Numbered from the stretch's first letter, positions 9,558 to 20,451 are shown. The stretch: 64,000 nt of DNA from Ignavibacteriales bacterium (GCA_026390775.1 JAPLFF010000007.1:558001-622000), one strand, 5' to 3'. Numbers and translations: made by a program. The notes: generated by a model not told the origin, from the sequence alone.

Positions 9558-10799
9558 TTAACTAGCTGTTTCAATCTCTCCTGAATTTATATTTAACTCT
9601 CCTTCCCACCGTGCCATAACAGCCGAAGCAAGACAATTACCAACAAGATTAACTGTCGTGCGCGCCATATCCATTATCTCATCAACACCGAGCACTACAG
9701 CAACACCTTCCATTGGTAAACCAAATGACATTAGCGTTCCGGAAAGAATTACTATTGATGCCCTAGGTACAGCTGCAACTCCCTTGCTGGTTATCATCAA
9801 AGTTAACATCATCAACAATTGTTGCGAAATAGTTAAATGAATTCCCGCAGCTTGAGCTATAAAAATTGAGGCGACAGAAAGATACAATGTTGATCCATCC
9901 AGATTAAATGAATAGCCGGTTGGCAAAACAAACGACACAATTCTTTTAGGTACACCGAAGTTTATCATTCTTTTAAATGCGTCCGGAAGAGCTGCATCTG
10001 ATGAGGTAGTGGTAAATGCAATTAAAGCAGGATTCTTTACCGCACTTAAAAATTTCCTTAGTGGAATTTTTGCAATCATAATAACAGGAACAAAAACAAG
10101 AAGGACAAAAACCGTCAACGCTCCGTAATAAGTTAGGATAAGTTTACCAAGATTAATTAATATTGATACACCGCTATGCCCAACAGTATACCACATCGCA
10201 GCACCAATGCCGAATGGTGCAAACTTCATAACTATATTTGTGAATTTAAACATCACTTCAGAAAGTCCTTCGCAGAAATTTAATATTGTTTCTTTTGGTC
10301 TTCCTTTTACTTGCGTTAATGCTACACCAAAAAGAATTGCAAAGAAAACGACTTGAAGAACTTCATTAGCCGCAGCAGATTCAAAAAAACTTCTCGGTAC
10401 TATATGTTCAATCATTCCCTGAAACGTGATTTTATTCTGTGAGAGAGTCGGATCAACAGGAGCAGTTACATTTAGAGAAATACCGACTCCAGGTTGAAAT
10501 ATATTTACAGCTATTAATCCAATAAAAAGAGCAAGTGTTGTTACAACTTCAAAATAGAAAATTGTTTTTAGCGCAAGTCTGCCAATGGCTTTCAGATCGT
10601 CACTATGGCCGGCAATGCCGACTGTTAATGTTCCAAAAAGCAACGGGACAATAATAGTCCTGATCATTCTCAAAAAAACATTTGAAACAATTCTAATATC
10701 TTGCGAATGTTCAGGAAATAGCACGCCGCAGGTTGCACCAACAACCATGGAAATAATTATCCATTTAGTTAAGCTGATATTTTTAATCTTCTGCCACAT
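9558..10799 (-). CDS. Dicarboxylate/amino acid:cation symporter (DAACS family)
   Basis: About 413 residues with eight or so membrane helices, re-entrant loop sequences TTTSSDAALP and the motif LPTGYSFNLDGSTLYL, all typical of GltP/DctA-type sodium- or proton-coupled importers of C4-dicarboxylates, glutamate or aspartate. A TTG at 10835 would add twelve residues, but the ATG at 10799 starts the protein at MWQKIKN just before the first helix and is preferred; neither has a clear ribosome site. It converges on the epimerase with a 12-bp gap. A role in succinate/fumarate uptake would suit the mutase next door, but that is inference. Confidence 0.88.
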   Translation of the reverse strand: MWQKIKNISLTKWIIISMVVGATCGVLFPEHSQDIRIVSNVFLRMIRTIIVPLLFGTLTVGIAGHSDDLKAIGRLALKTIFYFEVVTTLALFIGLIAVNIFQPGVGISLNVTAPVDPTLSQNKITFQGMIEHIVPRSFFESAAANEVLQVVFFAILFGVALTQVKGRPKETILNFCEGLSEVMFKFTNIVMKFAPFGIGAAMWYTVGHSGVSILINLGKLILTYYGALTVFVLLVFVPVIMIAKIPLRKFLSAVKNPALIAFTTTSSDAALPDAFKRMINFGVPKRIVSFVLPTGYSFNLDGSTLYLSVASIFIAQAAGIHLTISQQLLMMLTLMITSKGVAAVPRASIVILSGTLMSFGLPMEGVAVVLGVDEIMDMARTTVNLVGNCLASAVMARWEGELNINSGEIETAS

Positions 10800-10950
10800 A
10801 AATAATTTTTTAATTAATTGAAATTGTTGTTTCAATATAGCGAATACTATTTCAAAGATTCTATACTATGAATGTTAAATATGTAATCAAATTTTCCTTT
10901 CGATTAAAAATAATGTTAAATATCTTTACTTTGAAGAACGGAAAAATAAT

Positions 10951-12933
10951 ATGAAAAAAATAATTCAACTGCTGGCTATTTTTTTAAGCATATCAAATTT
11001 TTCATTCGGGCAGGATGCTGGAGAAATTTGCTCTCAATCAAAAATAAAAGCTTTTGCACAATTGAATAAAATTTCTCAAGTGCAATATCCAGGTGACAGC
11101 AGTATTGATGTAACATATTATAAACTAAATCTCTCTTTAACTTATGGTAATCCGGGAAACATTTCTGGAATAGTAACCATAGATGCAAAAGCAACACAAA
11201 ATCAGCTCGCTACATTCTTTTTGGATATTGTTAATCAACTTACAGTAACATCTGTAAAGCTCAATGGAATTACAGATCTAACTTTTTCTCAACCGAGCGG
11301 TTCTGATCAGTTGAGAATTACACTCGATCGGACTTATGGAATTGGTGAAAAATTTTCAGTTGATATTTCTTATCAAGGAACACCTGGCTCAGGAGGATTT
11401 GGAAGTTTTATATTTTCAACTCATAGCGGTCAACCGATTATGTGGACATTAAGCGAACCGTATGGTGCAAAAGATTGGTGGCCATCAAAAGATACTCCCG
11501 GTGATAAAGCTGATTCATCCGATGTGTGGATTACAGCGGCGAGTAATTATGTCTCAGTATCAAATGGAAAATTGATTTCCGAAACTGATAATGGCAATGG
11601 AACAAAAACTTATAAATGGAAAAATAGTTACCCGATTGCAGGTTATTTGATTTCCCTTGCAATGACTAATTATTCACTATATCAAAATCAATTTAATTAC
11701 GGTGGCAGCAGTCCTATGCCTGTTACTCATTATGTCTTTCCGGAAAACCTTCAACAAAATATATCAAACTTAGACAATACGGTTAACATGCTTCAAATAT
11801 TCTCTCAGAAATTTGGGCCATATCCTTTCTTACGAGAAAAATATGGACATGCTCAGTTTGGTTGGGGCGGTGGGATGGAACATCAAACAATTACATCATT
11901 AGTTTCATTCAGTGAAATGCTCGTTGTACATGAACTAGCTCATCAGTGGTACGGAGATAAAGTTACTTGTAAAGATTGGCAGAACATTTGGCTCAACGAA
12001 GGATTTGCCTCTTACTGTGAATGCATTTATAGAGAAGCGAAGTACGGCACTGCAGATTTTAAATCTTACGTAGATAATTTTATGAGTCAAGCGAAAAGTG
12101 CTGCTGGAACTATTTATGTACAGAATATTAATAGTATAAACGAAATTTTTAATTCGGCACGTGAATACAAAAAAGGTGCAATAGTTTTGCACATGCTGCG
12201 TGGAATTGTTGGCGATGATAACTTTTTTAAGATAATGCAGCAATATGCTAATGAACCCGGACTTGCTTACAACGTTGCAACGACTGAAGATTTTCAACGT
12301 ATAGCAGAACGAGTAAGTGGGATTGATCTAAATTATTTCTTTCAAGAATGGATTCATGGTGAGAACTTTCCTGTTTATTCCGTAGTCTGGAGTTACAAAC
12401 AAGATGTGAATGAAAATTATAAAGTTTCTTTAAAGATTACTCAAAGTGTGAACAGCAATCCAAGTTTTTTTACAATGCCGATACAAATAGCTATAACAAC
12501 TTCAAAGGGACTTGTTAACACGACGGTCATAAACAACGCTCAAGTGCAATCTATAGATCTAATTGTTGATGGAATACCATCTGCGATTCAGGTTGATCCG
12601 GGTAATTGGATTCTAAAGACAGTAATGAAAACTACATATCAAGAAAATATTGATCTTTACCCTACTAATTATACATTAGATCAAAACTATCCCAATCCTT
12701 TTAATTCTGGCACTTCCATACGATTCGAATTACCCATCGACAGTTACATAACATTAAATATATATGATGAGTTAGGTTCTTTTGTTACTAGTCTCATTAA
12801 TGAAAAGAAAAGTAAAGGAATTTATGAAGTAAGATTTGATCCCAATAATTACAAACTAGCAAGCGGCATTTATTTTTATACGCTTAAAGCAGGAAACTAT
12901 TCAGAGACCAAGAAGATGATCATTTTAAAATGA
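10951..12933 (+). CDS. M1-family aminopeptidase with type IX secretion sorting domain
   Basis: A 660-residue secreted metallopeptidase. It has a signal peptide (about residues 1-20, ending SFG), the N-terminal beta domain of M1 enzymes, the exopeptidase-type motif GGGMEHQT (usually GxMEN), and the zinc site HELAHQW (His327, His331) with the second glutamate in NEGFASY. Residues from about 575 form a T9SS C-terminal sorting domain with YTLDQNYPNPFNS and GIYFYTLKAG. The protein is therefore expected to cross the outer membrane and be anchored or released there, to cut N-terminal residues from peptides. It is a stand-alone gene upstream of a TonB receptor. Confidence 0.92.
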   Translation: MKKIIQLLAIFLSISNFSFGQDAGEICSQSKIKAFAQLNKISQVQYPGDSSIDVTYYKLNLSLTYGNPGNISGIVTIDAKATQNQLATFFLDIVNQLTVTSVKLNGITDLTFSQPSGSDQLRITLDRTYGIGEKFSVDISYQGTPGSGGFGSFIFSTHSGQPIMWTLSEPYGAKDWWPSKDTPGDKADSSDVWITAASNYVSVSNGKLISETDNGNGTKTYKWKNSYPIAGYLISLAMTNYSLYQNQFNYGGSSPMPVTHYVFPENLQQNISNLDNTVNMLQIFSQKFGPYPFLREKYGHAQFGWGGGMEHQTITSLVSFSEMLVVHELAHQWYGDKVTCKDWQNIWLNEGFASYCECIYREAKYGTADFKSYVDNFMSQAKSAAGTIYVQNINSINEIFNSAREYKKGAIVLHMLRGIVGDDNFFKIMQQYANEPGLAYNVATTEDFQRIAERVSGIDLNYFFQEWIHGENFPVYSVVWSYKQDVNENYKVSLKITQSVNSNPSFFTMPIQIAITTSKGLVNTTVINNAQVQSIDLIVDGIPSAIQVDPGNWILKTVMKTTYQENIDLYPTNYTLDQNYPNPFNSGTSIRFELPIDSYITLNIYDELGSFVTSLINEKKSKGIYEVRFDPNNYKLASGIYFYTLKAGNYSETKKMIILK

Positions 12934-13084
12934 TTTTCTTCTCCGCATTAATCTAAGGCATGTAACTCCGGTTTAAAAATGATTTGATTGCGTGTCCCTA
13001 AACAAATTTGTACTTTCAATTTGAACTTATCGTAATTCTAACTTAGGTATCTAACTAATTATTTAACCAACCGGAGGATCGTAG

Positions 13085-15685
13085 ATGAAATTCGTAAAAT
13101 TTACTTATGCAATTTTTTCAATTCTTTTTATCTTCACATCCGTACAGTACTCACAGCAAAATACATTACGAGGAACTGTTAAAGACAATGACGGTAGCCC
13201 TTTGATTGGAGTAAACATTTATCTGAAGGGGACCAAAATTGGAACTAACTCTGATAAATTTGGTAAATATGCCCTCAAGTATAACTCGCCGGAAGATGTT
13301 GTGGTATTCAGCATGGTTGGATATAAAAAACAGGAAACAAAAACTTCCGGCAAAACAGAATTAGATATCGTTTTGCAAGAAGGTGTTGAGCTTTCCGAAA
13401 TATTTGTAGTAGGAACGCGCAGCTATAATAGATCGAGTACAGAATCACCAGTGGCAATTGACGTCCTCGATTTGAAGGATGCCGCTACACGTTTTGGTCA
13501 GTCCGATATGAATCAAATCCTTCAATATGTTGCACCATCATTTAATTCAAACCGTCAATCGGGTGCAGATGGCGCTGATCATATTGATCCGGCAACTTTG
13601 CGCGGATTAGGACCAGATCAAACATTAGTTCTTATTAACGGCAAACGCCGTCATCAATCATCGCTTGTAAATATGTTTGGCTCAAGAGGAAGAGGTAACA
13701 CAGGAACTGACCTTAATGCTATTCCTCTTTCTGCAATTGACCGCGTGGAAATTTTGCGTGATGGTGCAAGTGCGCAATATGGCTCCGATGCAATTGCCGG
13801 TGTTATAAATATTGTTCTCAAGAAAAGTGTTAATGAATTTAGCGGAGGATTAAGTTCCGGCGCTCATTCTGCTTCTTTAAGAACCGACAGAAAATTCGAC
13901 GGTGAAGAATTTAATCTTGGCGGCAATTATGGTGTTTCCGTTGGCGAGAATGGTTTCTTAAATGTTACGTTAGATTACTCGCGCAAAGGTTTTACTAACA
14001 GGCCTGCAGACCCCAATCAATATTCTATATACCGCAATCAGTTCGGCGATGCAAGTCTTGAAAACTTCGGAACATTTTTCAATTCTAGATTCAGCATAAA
14101 CAATGATGCAACTTTTTATGCATTCGGCGGATTCAACAACAGAAACACAGATGCATTTGCATGGACACGCGAAGCCGGCAGCGATCGCAATATTCCTCAG
14201 ATTTATCCGAACGGTTTTGATCCTCACATTTTATCTAACATTAAAGATCAGTCATTATCTGCAGGTATGCAGACGAAACTTGGTGAGTGGGATTTAGATT
14301 TCAACAACACAATAGGCGTTAACCGTTTTCATTACTTTGTTGATGGAACTTTGAATACTTCTCTTTTAGATAAATCACCAACACGATTTGATGCAGGCGG
14401 ATTTCAACTTGCACAAAATACAACATCACTTAACTTCACAAGGTACTTCAAAGAATATTTGAAGGGATTGAATATTGCGTTCGGTATGGAATATAGAATT
14501 GAGAATTATGAAATCTTCGCTGGCGAAGAAGGATCATGGAAAAATTATGGCGTGATTGATTCTGTTATCAATAACAGAGTTCAAAAAATAGATATACTTG
14601 GTAAAGCAGGAGGCGCACAAGGTTTTCCTGGGTTCCGTCCGGAAAATGTATTGAACGAATCACGCACTAACCTTGGTGCTTACGTAGATGTAGAATTGGA
14701 TGTTACTCCTCAGTGGATGATTGGCGCCGCTGCCCGCTGGGAAAATTACAGCGATTTCGGAAATACATTAAACGCCAAATTCGCAACTCGATTCAAGATA
14801 ACAGATGATCTTGCTTTAAGAGCATCTGTAAGTACAGGTTTCCGGGCACCATCTCTTGCACAAATTTATTTTAACTCAACATACACAGATTTTGTTGCAG
14901 GAGTTGCAGTAGATAAAATTATAGCAAAGAACAACAGTACAATTACTCATGCACTTGGTATTCCTTCATTGAAACAAGAGACAGCAGTAAACGGAAGTCT
15001 CGGTTTAACCGCTACACCATTTGATGGTTTCGCTGCAACTATTGATGGTTATATTGTGAATATTAATGATAGAATTGTATTAACCGGCTCTTTCCAAAAC
15101 GACGATCCGGATATCGGAGCGCAGCTTAAGGCATCAAATGTTGGCGCAGCCCAATTTTTTGCGAATGCACTCGACACTAAAACTACCGGTGTGGATGTGA
15201 TTCTTGCTTACTCTAAAAATATTGATTCTCATATTTTCAAAATCTCTTATGCCGGTAATTTCAACAATATGGAATTAGGATCTGTTAAAACAAGTTCTAA
15301 ACTCAAAGGTAAAGAAGATATTTATTTTGGAAGACGTGAAAAATATTTTCTGCTGGCATCTGCACCTAAATCAAAAATGTCTTTTGGTATAGAACACGGC
15401 TTTGAAAATATACACACCTCTCTTCGTCTTGTTTACTTTGGTAAAGTTACTTTGATTGACTGGAATGATGCAGAAAATGTTTACGATTCTAAGATTACAA
15501 CTGATCTTAGCTTCGCATACGATTTCACCAAAAATCTTTCTTTGATTATCGGCGGCACAAATTTGTTTGATGTATATCCTAACAAGCAGGATCCGGGCGC
15601 AACAGAATCCGGTGGTTTGTGGGATGCTGTTCAGATGGGCTTTAGCGGAAGATTTCTTTACGGAAAATTGGTGTTCAAGTTATAA
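13085..15685 (+). CDS. TonB-dependent outer-membrane receptor (CarboxypepD_reg-like plus plug plus barrel)
   Basis: An 866-residue receptor with a signal peptide (ending VQYSQQ), a carboxypeptidase-like domain (GTVKDNDGSPLIGVNIYLKG), a plug with LRGLGPDQTLVLINGKRRH and DGASAQYGSDAIAGVINIVL, and a full barrel. The plug style resembles proteobacterial-type receptors rather than the roughly 1000-residue SusC proteins, and no SusD partner is present. The next genes encode alpha-glucan hydrolases, so maltodextrin import is a reasonable guess, although a strong terminator separates them. The GGAGG ribosome site is clear. Confidence 0.87.
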   Translation: MKFVKFTYAIFSILFIFTSVQYSQQNTLRGTVKDNDGSPLIGVNIYLKGTKIGTNSDKFGKYALKYNSPEDVVVFSMVGYKKQETKTSGKTELDIVLQEGVELSEIFVVGTRSYNRSSTESPVAIDVLDLKDAATRFGQSDMNQILQYVAPSFNSNRQSGADGADHIDPATLRGLGPDQTLVLINGKRRHQSSLVNMFGSRGRGNTGTDLNAIPLSAIDRVEILRDGASAQYGSDAIAGVINIVLKKSVNEFSGGLSSGAHSASLRTDRKFDGEEFNLGGNYGVSVGENGFLNVTLDYSRKGFTNRPADPNQYSIYRNQFGDASLENFGTFFNSRFSINNDATFYAFGGFNNRNTDAFAWTREAGSDRNIPQIYPNGFDPHILSNIKDQSLSAGMQTKLGEWDLDFNNTIGVNRFHYFVDGTLNTSLLDKSPTRFDAGGFQLAQNTTSLNFTRYFKEYLKGLNIAFGMEYRIENYEIFAGEEGSWKNYGVIDSVINNRVQKIDILGKAGGAQGFPGFRPENVLNESRTNLGAYVDVELDVTPQWMIGAAARWENYSDFGNTLNAKFATRFKITDDLALRASVSTGFRAPSLAQIYFNSTYTDFVAGVAVDKIIAKNNSTITHALGIPSLKQETAVNGSLGLTATPFDGFAATIDGYIVNINDRIVLTGSFQNDDPDIGAQLKASNVGAAQFFANALDTKTTGVDVILAYSKNIDSHIFKISYAGNFNNMELGSVKTSSKLKGKEDIYFGRREKYFLLASAPKSKMSFGIEHGFENIHTSLRLVYFGKVTLIDWNDAENVYDSKITTDLSFAYDFTKNLSLIIGGTNLFDVYPNKQDPGATESGGLWDAVQMGFSGRFLYGKLVFKL

Positions 15686-15695
15686 TTAAATTCTA

Positions 15696-15737
15696 TAATC
15701 AAGATTGGCTGTTTGCCAATCTTGATTACTATTTTTC
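15696..15737 (+). terminator. Strong Rho-independent terminator after TonB receptor
   Basis: A perfect 14-bp stem (TAATCAAGATTGGC at 15696-15709 with its complement at 15715-15728) closes a 5-nt loop, followed by CTATTTTT. It lies 10 bp after the receptor stop and separates it from the glucan hydrolase operon. Confidence 0.85.
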
Positions 15738-15910
15738 CCCGAGCGCCTCTATTCAATGAAAATAAAACTGTTCGATAATAAATTTATTTCTCTGTAACAG
15801 ATTAAATTTTGTATGAAGTTGATTTAAAAAATATCAGCGAAACATTAATTTTCCATTCAGCCGCACAATTCATATTTTTCATCCCACATATATCAACCTT
15901 AGGAACTAAT

Positions 15911-18319
15911 ATGAAAAGAGTGATCTTTACTTCATTAGTATTCTTCTTTTATATTTCTGTTGTTTATGCCGGATTTGATTTCGTCGGTGGAATAAATAAT
16001 TTCAAATTAGGATCTAACCGTGTTGAGTTTACGCTTAGTAATGCAAAGCTAAACATCTATATAGTTGAACAAAACTTGATTCGTTTCCGGTATACGAATC
16101 AAAAAGATTTTTCTCAAGCGCCTTCTTACGCTGTAGTCTATCAACAGTCCGAGAAAACAAAATTCGAATTCAAAGAAGAAAAAGAAAAATTTGTTCTTAC
16201 CACAAATGAGTTAACAGTTCATATTAAAAAAAATCCGTGCCGAATATCTATCTATGATAAACAAATGAATCTTCTTAACTCAGATGAAGAAAGTTTTGGC
16301 GTTTCTTTCGATAATAATGAAGTGCGGTGTTTCAAAAAATTATTTAATGATGAAAAATTTTATGGACTTGGAGAAAAATCGGATGATCTTTTAAAGAACC
16401 GTAATCAATATACAATGTGGAATTCGGATTACCCTACCTACACAAGCAGAAAAGATGAACTCTACGTTTCTATTCCCTTTTTCATTGGTACCCGCAACTA
16501 TAAAGCCTACGGAATATTTTTCGACAACACTTACAAATCATATTTTAACATGGGTGCAAGCAACAACCGTTTTTATTGGTTCGGTGCTGATAAAGGTGAA
16601 ATGGATTATTACTTCATCTACGGACCGGAAATTAAAAGAGTTATTTCTGATTACACAAAATTAACCGGCAGAATTGAATTACCCCCGATGTGGGCATTAG
16701 GTTATCAGCAAAGCAGATGGAGTTATTATCCGGAAGAAACGGTTAGAAGAATTGCTAAAACATTCCGCGATAAAAATATTCCTTGTGATGTAATCTATCT
16801 CGACATTCATTATATGGACGGATATAGAGTATTTACTTTTGATAAGAATCGTTTTCCCGATCCGGCAAAAATGATCTCTGATTTGAAGTCAGAAGGATTT
16901 AAGATCGTTCCTATAATTGATCCCGGAGTTAAAGCAGATCTGAAATATTTTGCCGCAAAAGAAGGATTAGAAAAAAATCTTTTTGCAAAATATCCGGATG
17001 GAATTCCTTATCAAGGAGAAGTTTGGCCAAGCTGGGCTTACTTTCCGGATTTCACAAAAAAAGAGACTAGAGATTGGTGGGGAAAAAATCTTTCTACATT
17101 TCTAAATCTCGGCATTGAAGGATTTTGGAATGACATGAATGAACCTTCAACTTGGGGACAAAGTTTTCCCGACATAGTACAATTTGATGATAACGGATTC
17201 AATACAGATCATAAAAAAATACATAATGTTTATGCACTCTCGATGGCCCGAGCAACAAGGGAAGGATTAAGACAATATTCCAGCAAGAGACATTTTATTT
17301 TAACTCGAGCTGGATTTGCCGGAGTACAGCGTTATTCTGCGGTCTGGACAGGTGATAATGAATCAACAGAAGAACATTTAAAACTCGCATGCACAATGTC
17401 TCAAAACTTAGGATTAAGCGGAGTTTCTTTCGTCGGCTATGATGTCGGAGGATTTATGGGTGAACCGACCAATGATATGTATGTTAGATGGATGCAGCTT
17501 GGCGCGTTTACACCATTCTTCAGAGGTCATTCTGCCATTGATACAAAAGCACGCGAACCTTTTGCATTCAACGAAACTGTCGAAGAATATTCTCGTCAAG
17601 CAATTCAACTTCGCTATAAACTTCTGCCCTTTTGGTATAATGAGTTTTATGTTTCCTCACAATCCGGATTACCGATAATGCGTTCTATGTTTGTGAATTA
17701 TCCGAAAGATGAAAATTGTTACAGCAATGAAGCCCAGTACCAATTTATGATCGGAGAAAATTTATTAGTCGCACCTGTATTGCTATCAACAGATCGTTTC
17801 AAAAAGTTTTATCTGCCCGAAGGTAAATGGTATGATTGGAATGGGAATAAAATAGTAGCCGGCGGACAGTGGTCTGTGATAGAAGTTCCGCTGAACAAAA
17901 TTCCTCTCTACATTAAAGAAGGTGGTATAGTTCCCATGCAGGAAGTGCAGAATTATATCGGAGAGAAAAAGATAGAACAGCTTGAACTCGTTATCTTTCC
18001 TTCCGGGAGATCAGAGTATATTCTTTATGAAGATGACGGGCAAAGTTATCAATATGAAACCGGAAAATATTCATTAACTAAATTTTCTTTAGAGAGAGAT
18101 TTTAAGATTACTAAATTACTTGTTACTAAATTAAAAGCGGATTTTAAGAGTGACCGGGAGAAATATCTTTTTACTTTACTTGATACAAAACAGCCTAAAA
18201 AAATATTTCTAAATGATAAAGAATTACAGAGTTCGGCAGTATCTTTTGATAAAGAAAAAAATATTTTACAGATAAATGCTGACGATGTCGGAAACCTAAA
18301 TATTCAAATAAAATATTAG
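15911..18319 (+). CDS. Glycoside hydrolase family 31 (alpha-glucosidase type)
   Basis: About 802 residues with a signal peptide (MKRVIFTSLVFFFYISVVYA). The GH31 barrel shows the nucleophile motif WNDMNEP (Asp408) and the acid/base region WTGDNEST (Asp482), then a C-terminal beta domain with LPEGKWYDWNG. It should release glucose from alpha-glucans or oligosaccharides in the periplasm or outside the cell. An upstream TTG start would add 34 residues before the signal peptide; the ATG at 15911, after AGGAAC, is preferred. The pullulanase follows after 5 bp, so the two form an operon. Confidence 0.9.
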   Translation: MKRVIFTSLVFFFYISVVYAGFDFVGGINNFKLGSNRVEFTLSNAKLNIYIVEQNLIRFRYTNQKDFSQAPSYAVVYQQSEKTKFEFKEEKEKFVLTTNELTVHIKKNPCRISIYDKQMNLLNSDEESFGVSFDNNEVRCFKKLFNDEKFYGLGEKSDDLLKNRNQYTMWNSDYPTYTSRKDELYVSIPFFIGTRNYKAYGIFFDNTYKSYFNMGASNNRFYWFGADKGEMDYYFIYGPEIKRVISDYTKLTGRIELPPMWALGYQQSRWSYYPEETVRRIAKTFRDKNIPCDVIYLDIHYMDGYRVFTFDKNRFPDPAKMISDLKSEGFKIVPIIDPGVKADLKYFAAKEGLEKNLFAKYPDGIPYQGEVWPSWAYFPDFTKKETRDWWGKNLSTFLNLGIEGFWNDMNEPSTWGQSFPDIVQFDDNGFNTDHKKIHNVYALSMARATREGLRQYSSKRHFILTRAGFAGVQRYSAVWTGDNESTEEHLKLACTMSQNLGLSGVSFVGYDVGGFMGEPTNDMYVRWMQLGAFTPFFRGHSAIDTKAREPFAFNETVEEYSRQAIQLRYKLLPFWYNEFYVSSQSGLPIMRSMFVNYPKDENCYSNEAQYQFMIGENLLVAPVLLSTDRFKKFYLPEGKWYDWNGNKIVAGGQWSVIEVPLNKIPLYIKEGGIVPMQEVQNYIGEKKIEQLELVIFPSGRSEYILYEDDGQSYQYETGKYSLTKFSLERDFKITKLLVTKLKADFKSDREKYLFTLLDTKQPKKIFLNDKELQSSAVSFDKEKNILQINADDVGNLNIQIKY

Positions 18320-18324
18320 ATAAT

Positions 18325-20451
18325 ATGAAGCGAATTACGAAAATAATTACAGTTCTATTAATTGCTAGTATTACTCTCCTATCACAGAAAACTACGGGTG
18401 AAAAATTGTATCTCAAAGAAATAAAATCTCCAGAAACAATTACAGACACGATTGAATTTCAAAAACGTTATTCAGGTCTGGATAAATTCTTCTCAGATAA
18501 AAAACTCGGCTCTTACGTTGAGAACAAGAAAACTTATTTCAAATTGTTTACTCCTTCTGCTATAAAAGTAACCCTTTGTTTGTACGACAAACCAGAAAAT
18601 AAAATCAGTAAAGAATATTTCTTAACAAAAGATGAAAATGGTGTTTGGGAAACTAAACTTGATGGGGAACTCTACGAAAAATATTACGGATATAAAGTTT
18701 ATCATACCGGAGATGATCTTTCTAATTCGAATATGCCTGTGTGTGTAGATCCTTATGCAAAAGCTGTTACATCTTATACTACTTACATGAATCCGCGGCT
18801 TGCTATCGTTACAAAAGAAGAAAAATATGATTGGGAGGGAACAAGTTGGATCCAGAGAGATTGGCGGGATCTTATCATTTATGAAATGCACGTGCGTGAT
18901 ATAACCGCACATAAATCGTCCGGAGCTAAGAATCGCGGTTCATACAAAAGTTTAACAGAAAAAAATATTACCGGAGGACTCAGTTACATTAAATCTCTTG
19001 GGGTTAATACAGTTGAGCTTTTACCATCACAAGAATTTGGAAATATTGAAATTCCATTTAAGGATTCACTTTCCGGAAAATACAACACATGGAATCCATA
19101 CGAACGAAATCATTGGGGATATATGACTTCCAACTTTTTTGCACCTGCTGCTTACTACAATGAAAGTTGGGATAAACTGAAATGGCATAGATGGATTGGG
19201 GAAGACGGTTCGCAGATAAAATCATTTAAAGATATGGTTAAGGCATTTCACAAAGAAGGCATTGCAGTAATGATGGATGTGGTCTACAATCATCTATCGG
19301 AATATGAGACAGGCAACTTAAAACAGATTGATAAAGAATATTATTTCAGATTGGATTCAAAGAGAAATTACATTGCCGAAAGTTATTGCGGTAATGATTT
19401 AAAAACCGAACGCCCGATGATGCGGCGGTTAATCATTGAAAGTATTTTGTATTGGATGAAAGAATATCACATTGACGGTTTCCGTTTTGATCTTGGAAAA
19501 CTTTTAGATTGGAAAACAATTGAAGAAATTATTTCAGAAGCTAAAAAAGTAAATCCCAATGTTATTTTTACATGTGAACCCTGGGGCGGCGGATACGACC
19601 CTGCGGGATTTTCTTTACGCGGTTGGGCACCCTGGAATGATCAGATCCGTAACGGCATCAAAGGAGAAAATCCAAATAACGGACTCGGCTGGATCTTTGG
19701 TCAATGGTATGGAAATAATTCTCCGAAAAGAATTAAGAGTTATGTTAATGGAACATTAGTGCAAGACACTCTCGGACTTTTTCAGAAGAAAGAACATTCG
19801 GTAAATTATTTAGAATCACACGATGGTTATACGCTTGGTGATTTTATTAGACTAGGTTCCCGCGAAGTTGATCCGGAAAAAATAATTAAAGATGTAGATA
19901 AAAATGTAAAGCTTTCACCAAATCAAATGAAGCTTAATAAACTTGGTGCACTGTTCCTTTTTACCTCGCAAGGTATTGCTATGATTCATGAGGGACAGGA
20001 ATTTGCAAGATCGAAAGTAATTCCGTTTAATATTAAAGCGAGTGATAACGATAGAGGCAAGATTGATCATAATTCATATAACAAAGACAACGAAACAAAT
20101 TATATTAATTATAAACATGCTAAGATCAACAAAGAACTTGTTGATTATTACAAGGGATTAATCTCTTTGCGAAATACATATCCGGCATTTCGCCATGCTG
20201 AATATGAAAACATTATTTTCACCGACCATACAAAAAGCAAATTTGGTTTCAGCTACATTTTAAAATACGAGAAAGATGAATTCATAGTAATCTTCAATGC
20301 AGACCCAAAACAAGAATTAGAGTTTACTCTTCAGGTAGGAAGATATGATGTTTTAGTTGATAAAAATTCTGCCGGAACAAAACCCATGTATGAAGTTAAA
20401 GGTAAGATTATTTTAGAAACTACAACCGGAATGATTTTGAAACAAAAATAA
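18325..20451 (+). CDS. Pullulanase-type glycoside hydrolase family 13
   Basis: A 708-residue protein with a signal peptide (about 1-20), a CBM48-like N-terminal domain (about 60-150) and a GH13 barrel. The conserved regions are MMDVVYNHL (I), GFRFDLGK with nucleophile Asp389 (II), FTCEPWGGG with acid/base Glu418 (III) and ESHDGYTL with Asp500 (IV). The pattern is that of type I pullulanases, which cut alpha-1,6 branches in pullulan, amylopectin or glycogen. With the GH31 enzyme encoded 5 bp upstream it could reduce branched alpha-glucan to glucose. Secreted or periplasmic. Confidence 0.88.
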   Translation: MKRITKIITVLLIASITLLSQKTTGEKLYLKEIKSPETITDTIEFQKRYSGLDKFFSDKKLGSYVENKKTYFKLFTPSAIKVTLCLYDKPENKISKEYFLTKDENGVWETKLDGELYEKYYGYKVYHTGDDLSNSNMPVCVDPYAKAVTSYTTYMNPRLAIVTKEEKYDWEGTSWIQRDWRDLIIYEMHVRDITAHKSSGAKNRGSYKSLTEKNITGGLSYIKSLGVNTVELLPSQEFGNIEIPFKDSLSGKYNTWNPYERNHWGYMTSNFFAPAAYYNESWDKLKWHRWIGEDGSQIKSFKDMVKAFHKEGIAVMMDVVYNHLSEYETGNLKQIDKEYYFRLDSKRNYIAESYCGNDLKTERPMMRRLIIESILYWMKEYHIDGFRFDLGKLLDWKTIEEIISEAKKVNPNVIFTCEPWGGGYDPAGFSLRGWAPWNDQIRNGIKGENPNNGLGWIFGQWYGNNSPKRIKSYVNGTLVQDTLGLFQKKEHSVNYLESHDGYTLGDFIRLGSREVDPEKIIKDVDKNVKLSPNQMKLNKLGALFLFTSQGIAMIHEGQEFARSKVIPFNIKASDNDRGKIDHNSYNKDNETNYINYKHAKINKELVDYYKGLISLRNTYPAFRHAEYENIIFTDHTKSKFGFSYILKYEKDEFIVIFNADPKQELEFTLQVGRYDVLVDKNSAGTKPMYEVKGKIILETTTGMILKQK

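Noticed and set aside
11935-12297. 120-codon open frame on the minus strand inside the M1 peptidase gene
   Set aside because: It lies fully opposite the conserved HELAHQ region, has no ribosome site and an unusual composition; a shadow frame.
13085-15685. SusC-type receptor assignment
   Set aside because: The protein is about 130 residues too short, lacks a SusD partner, and the plug resembles other TonB receptor groups.
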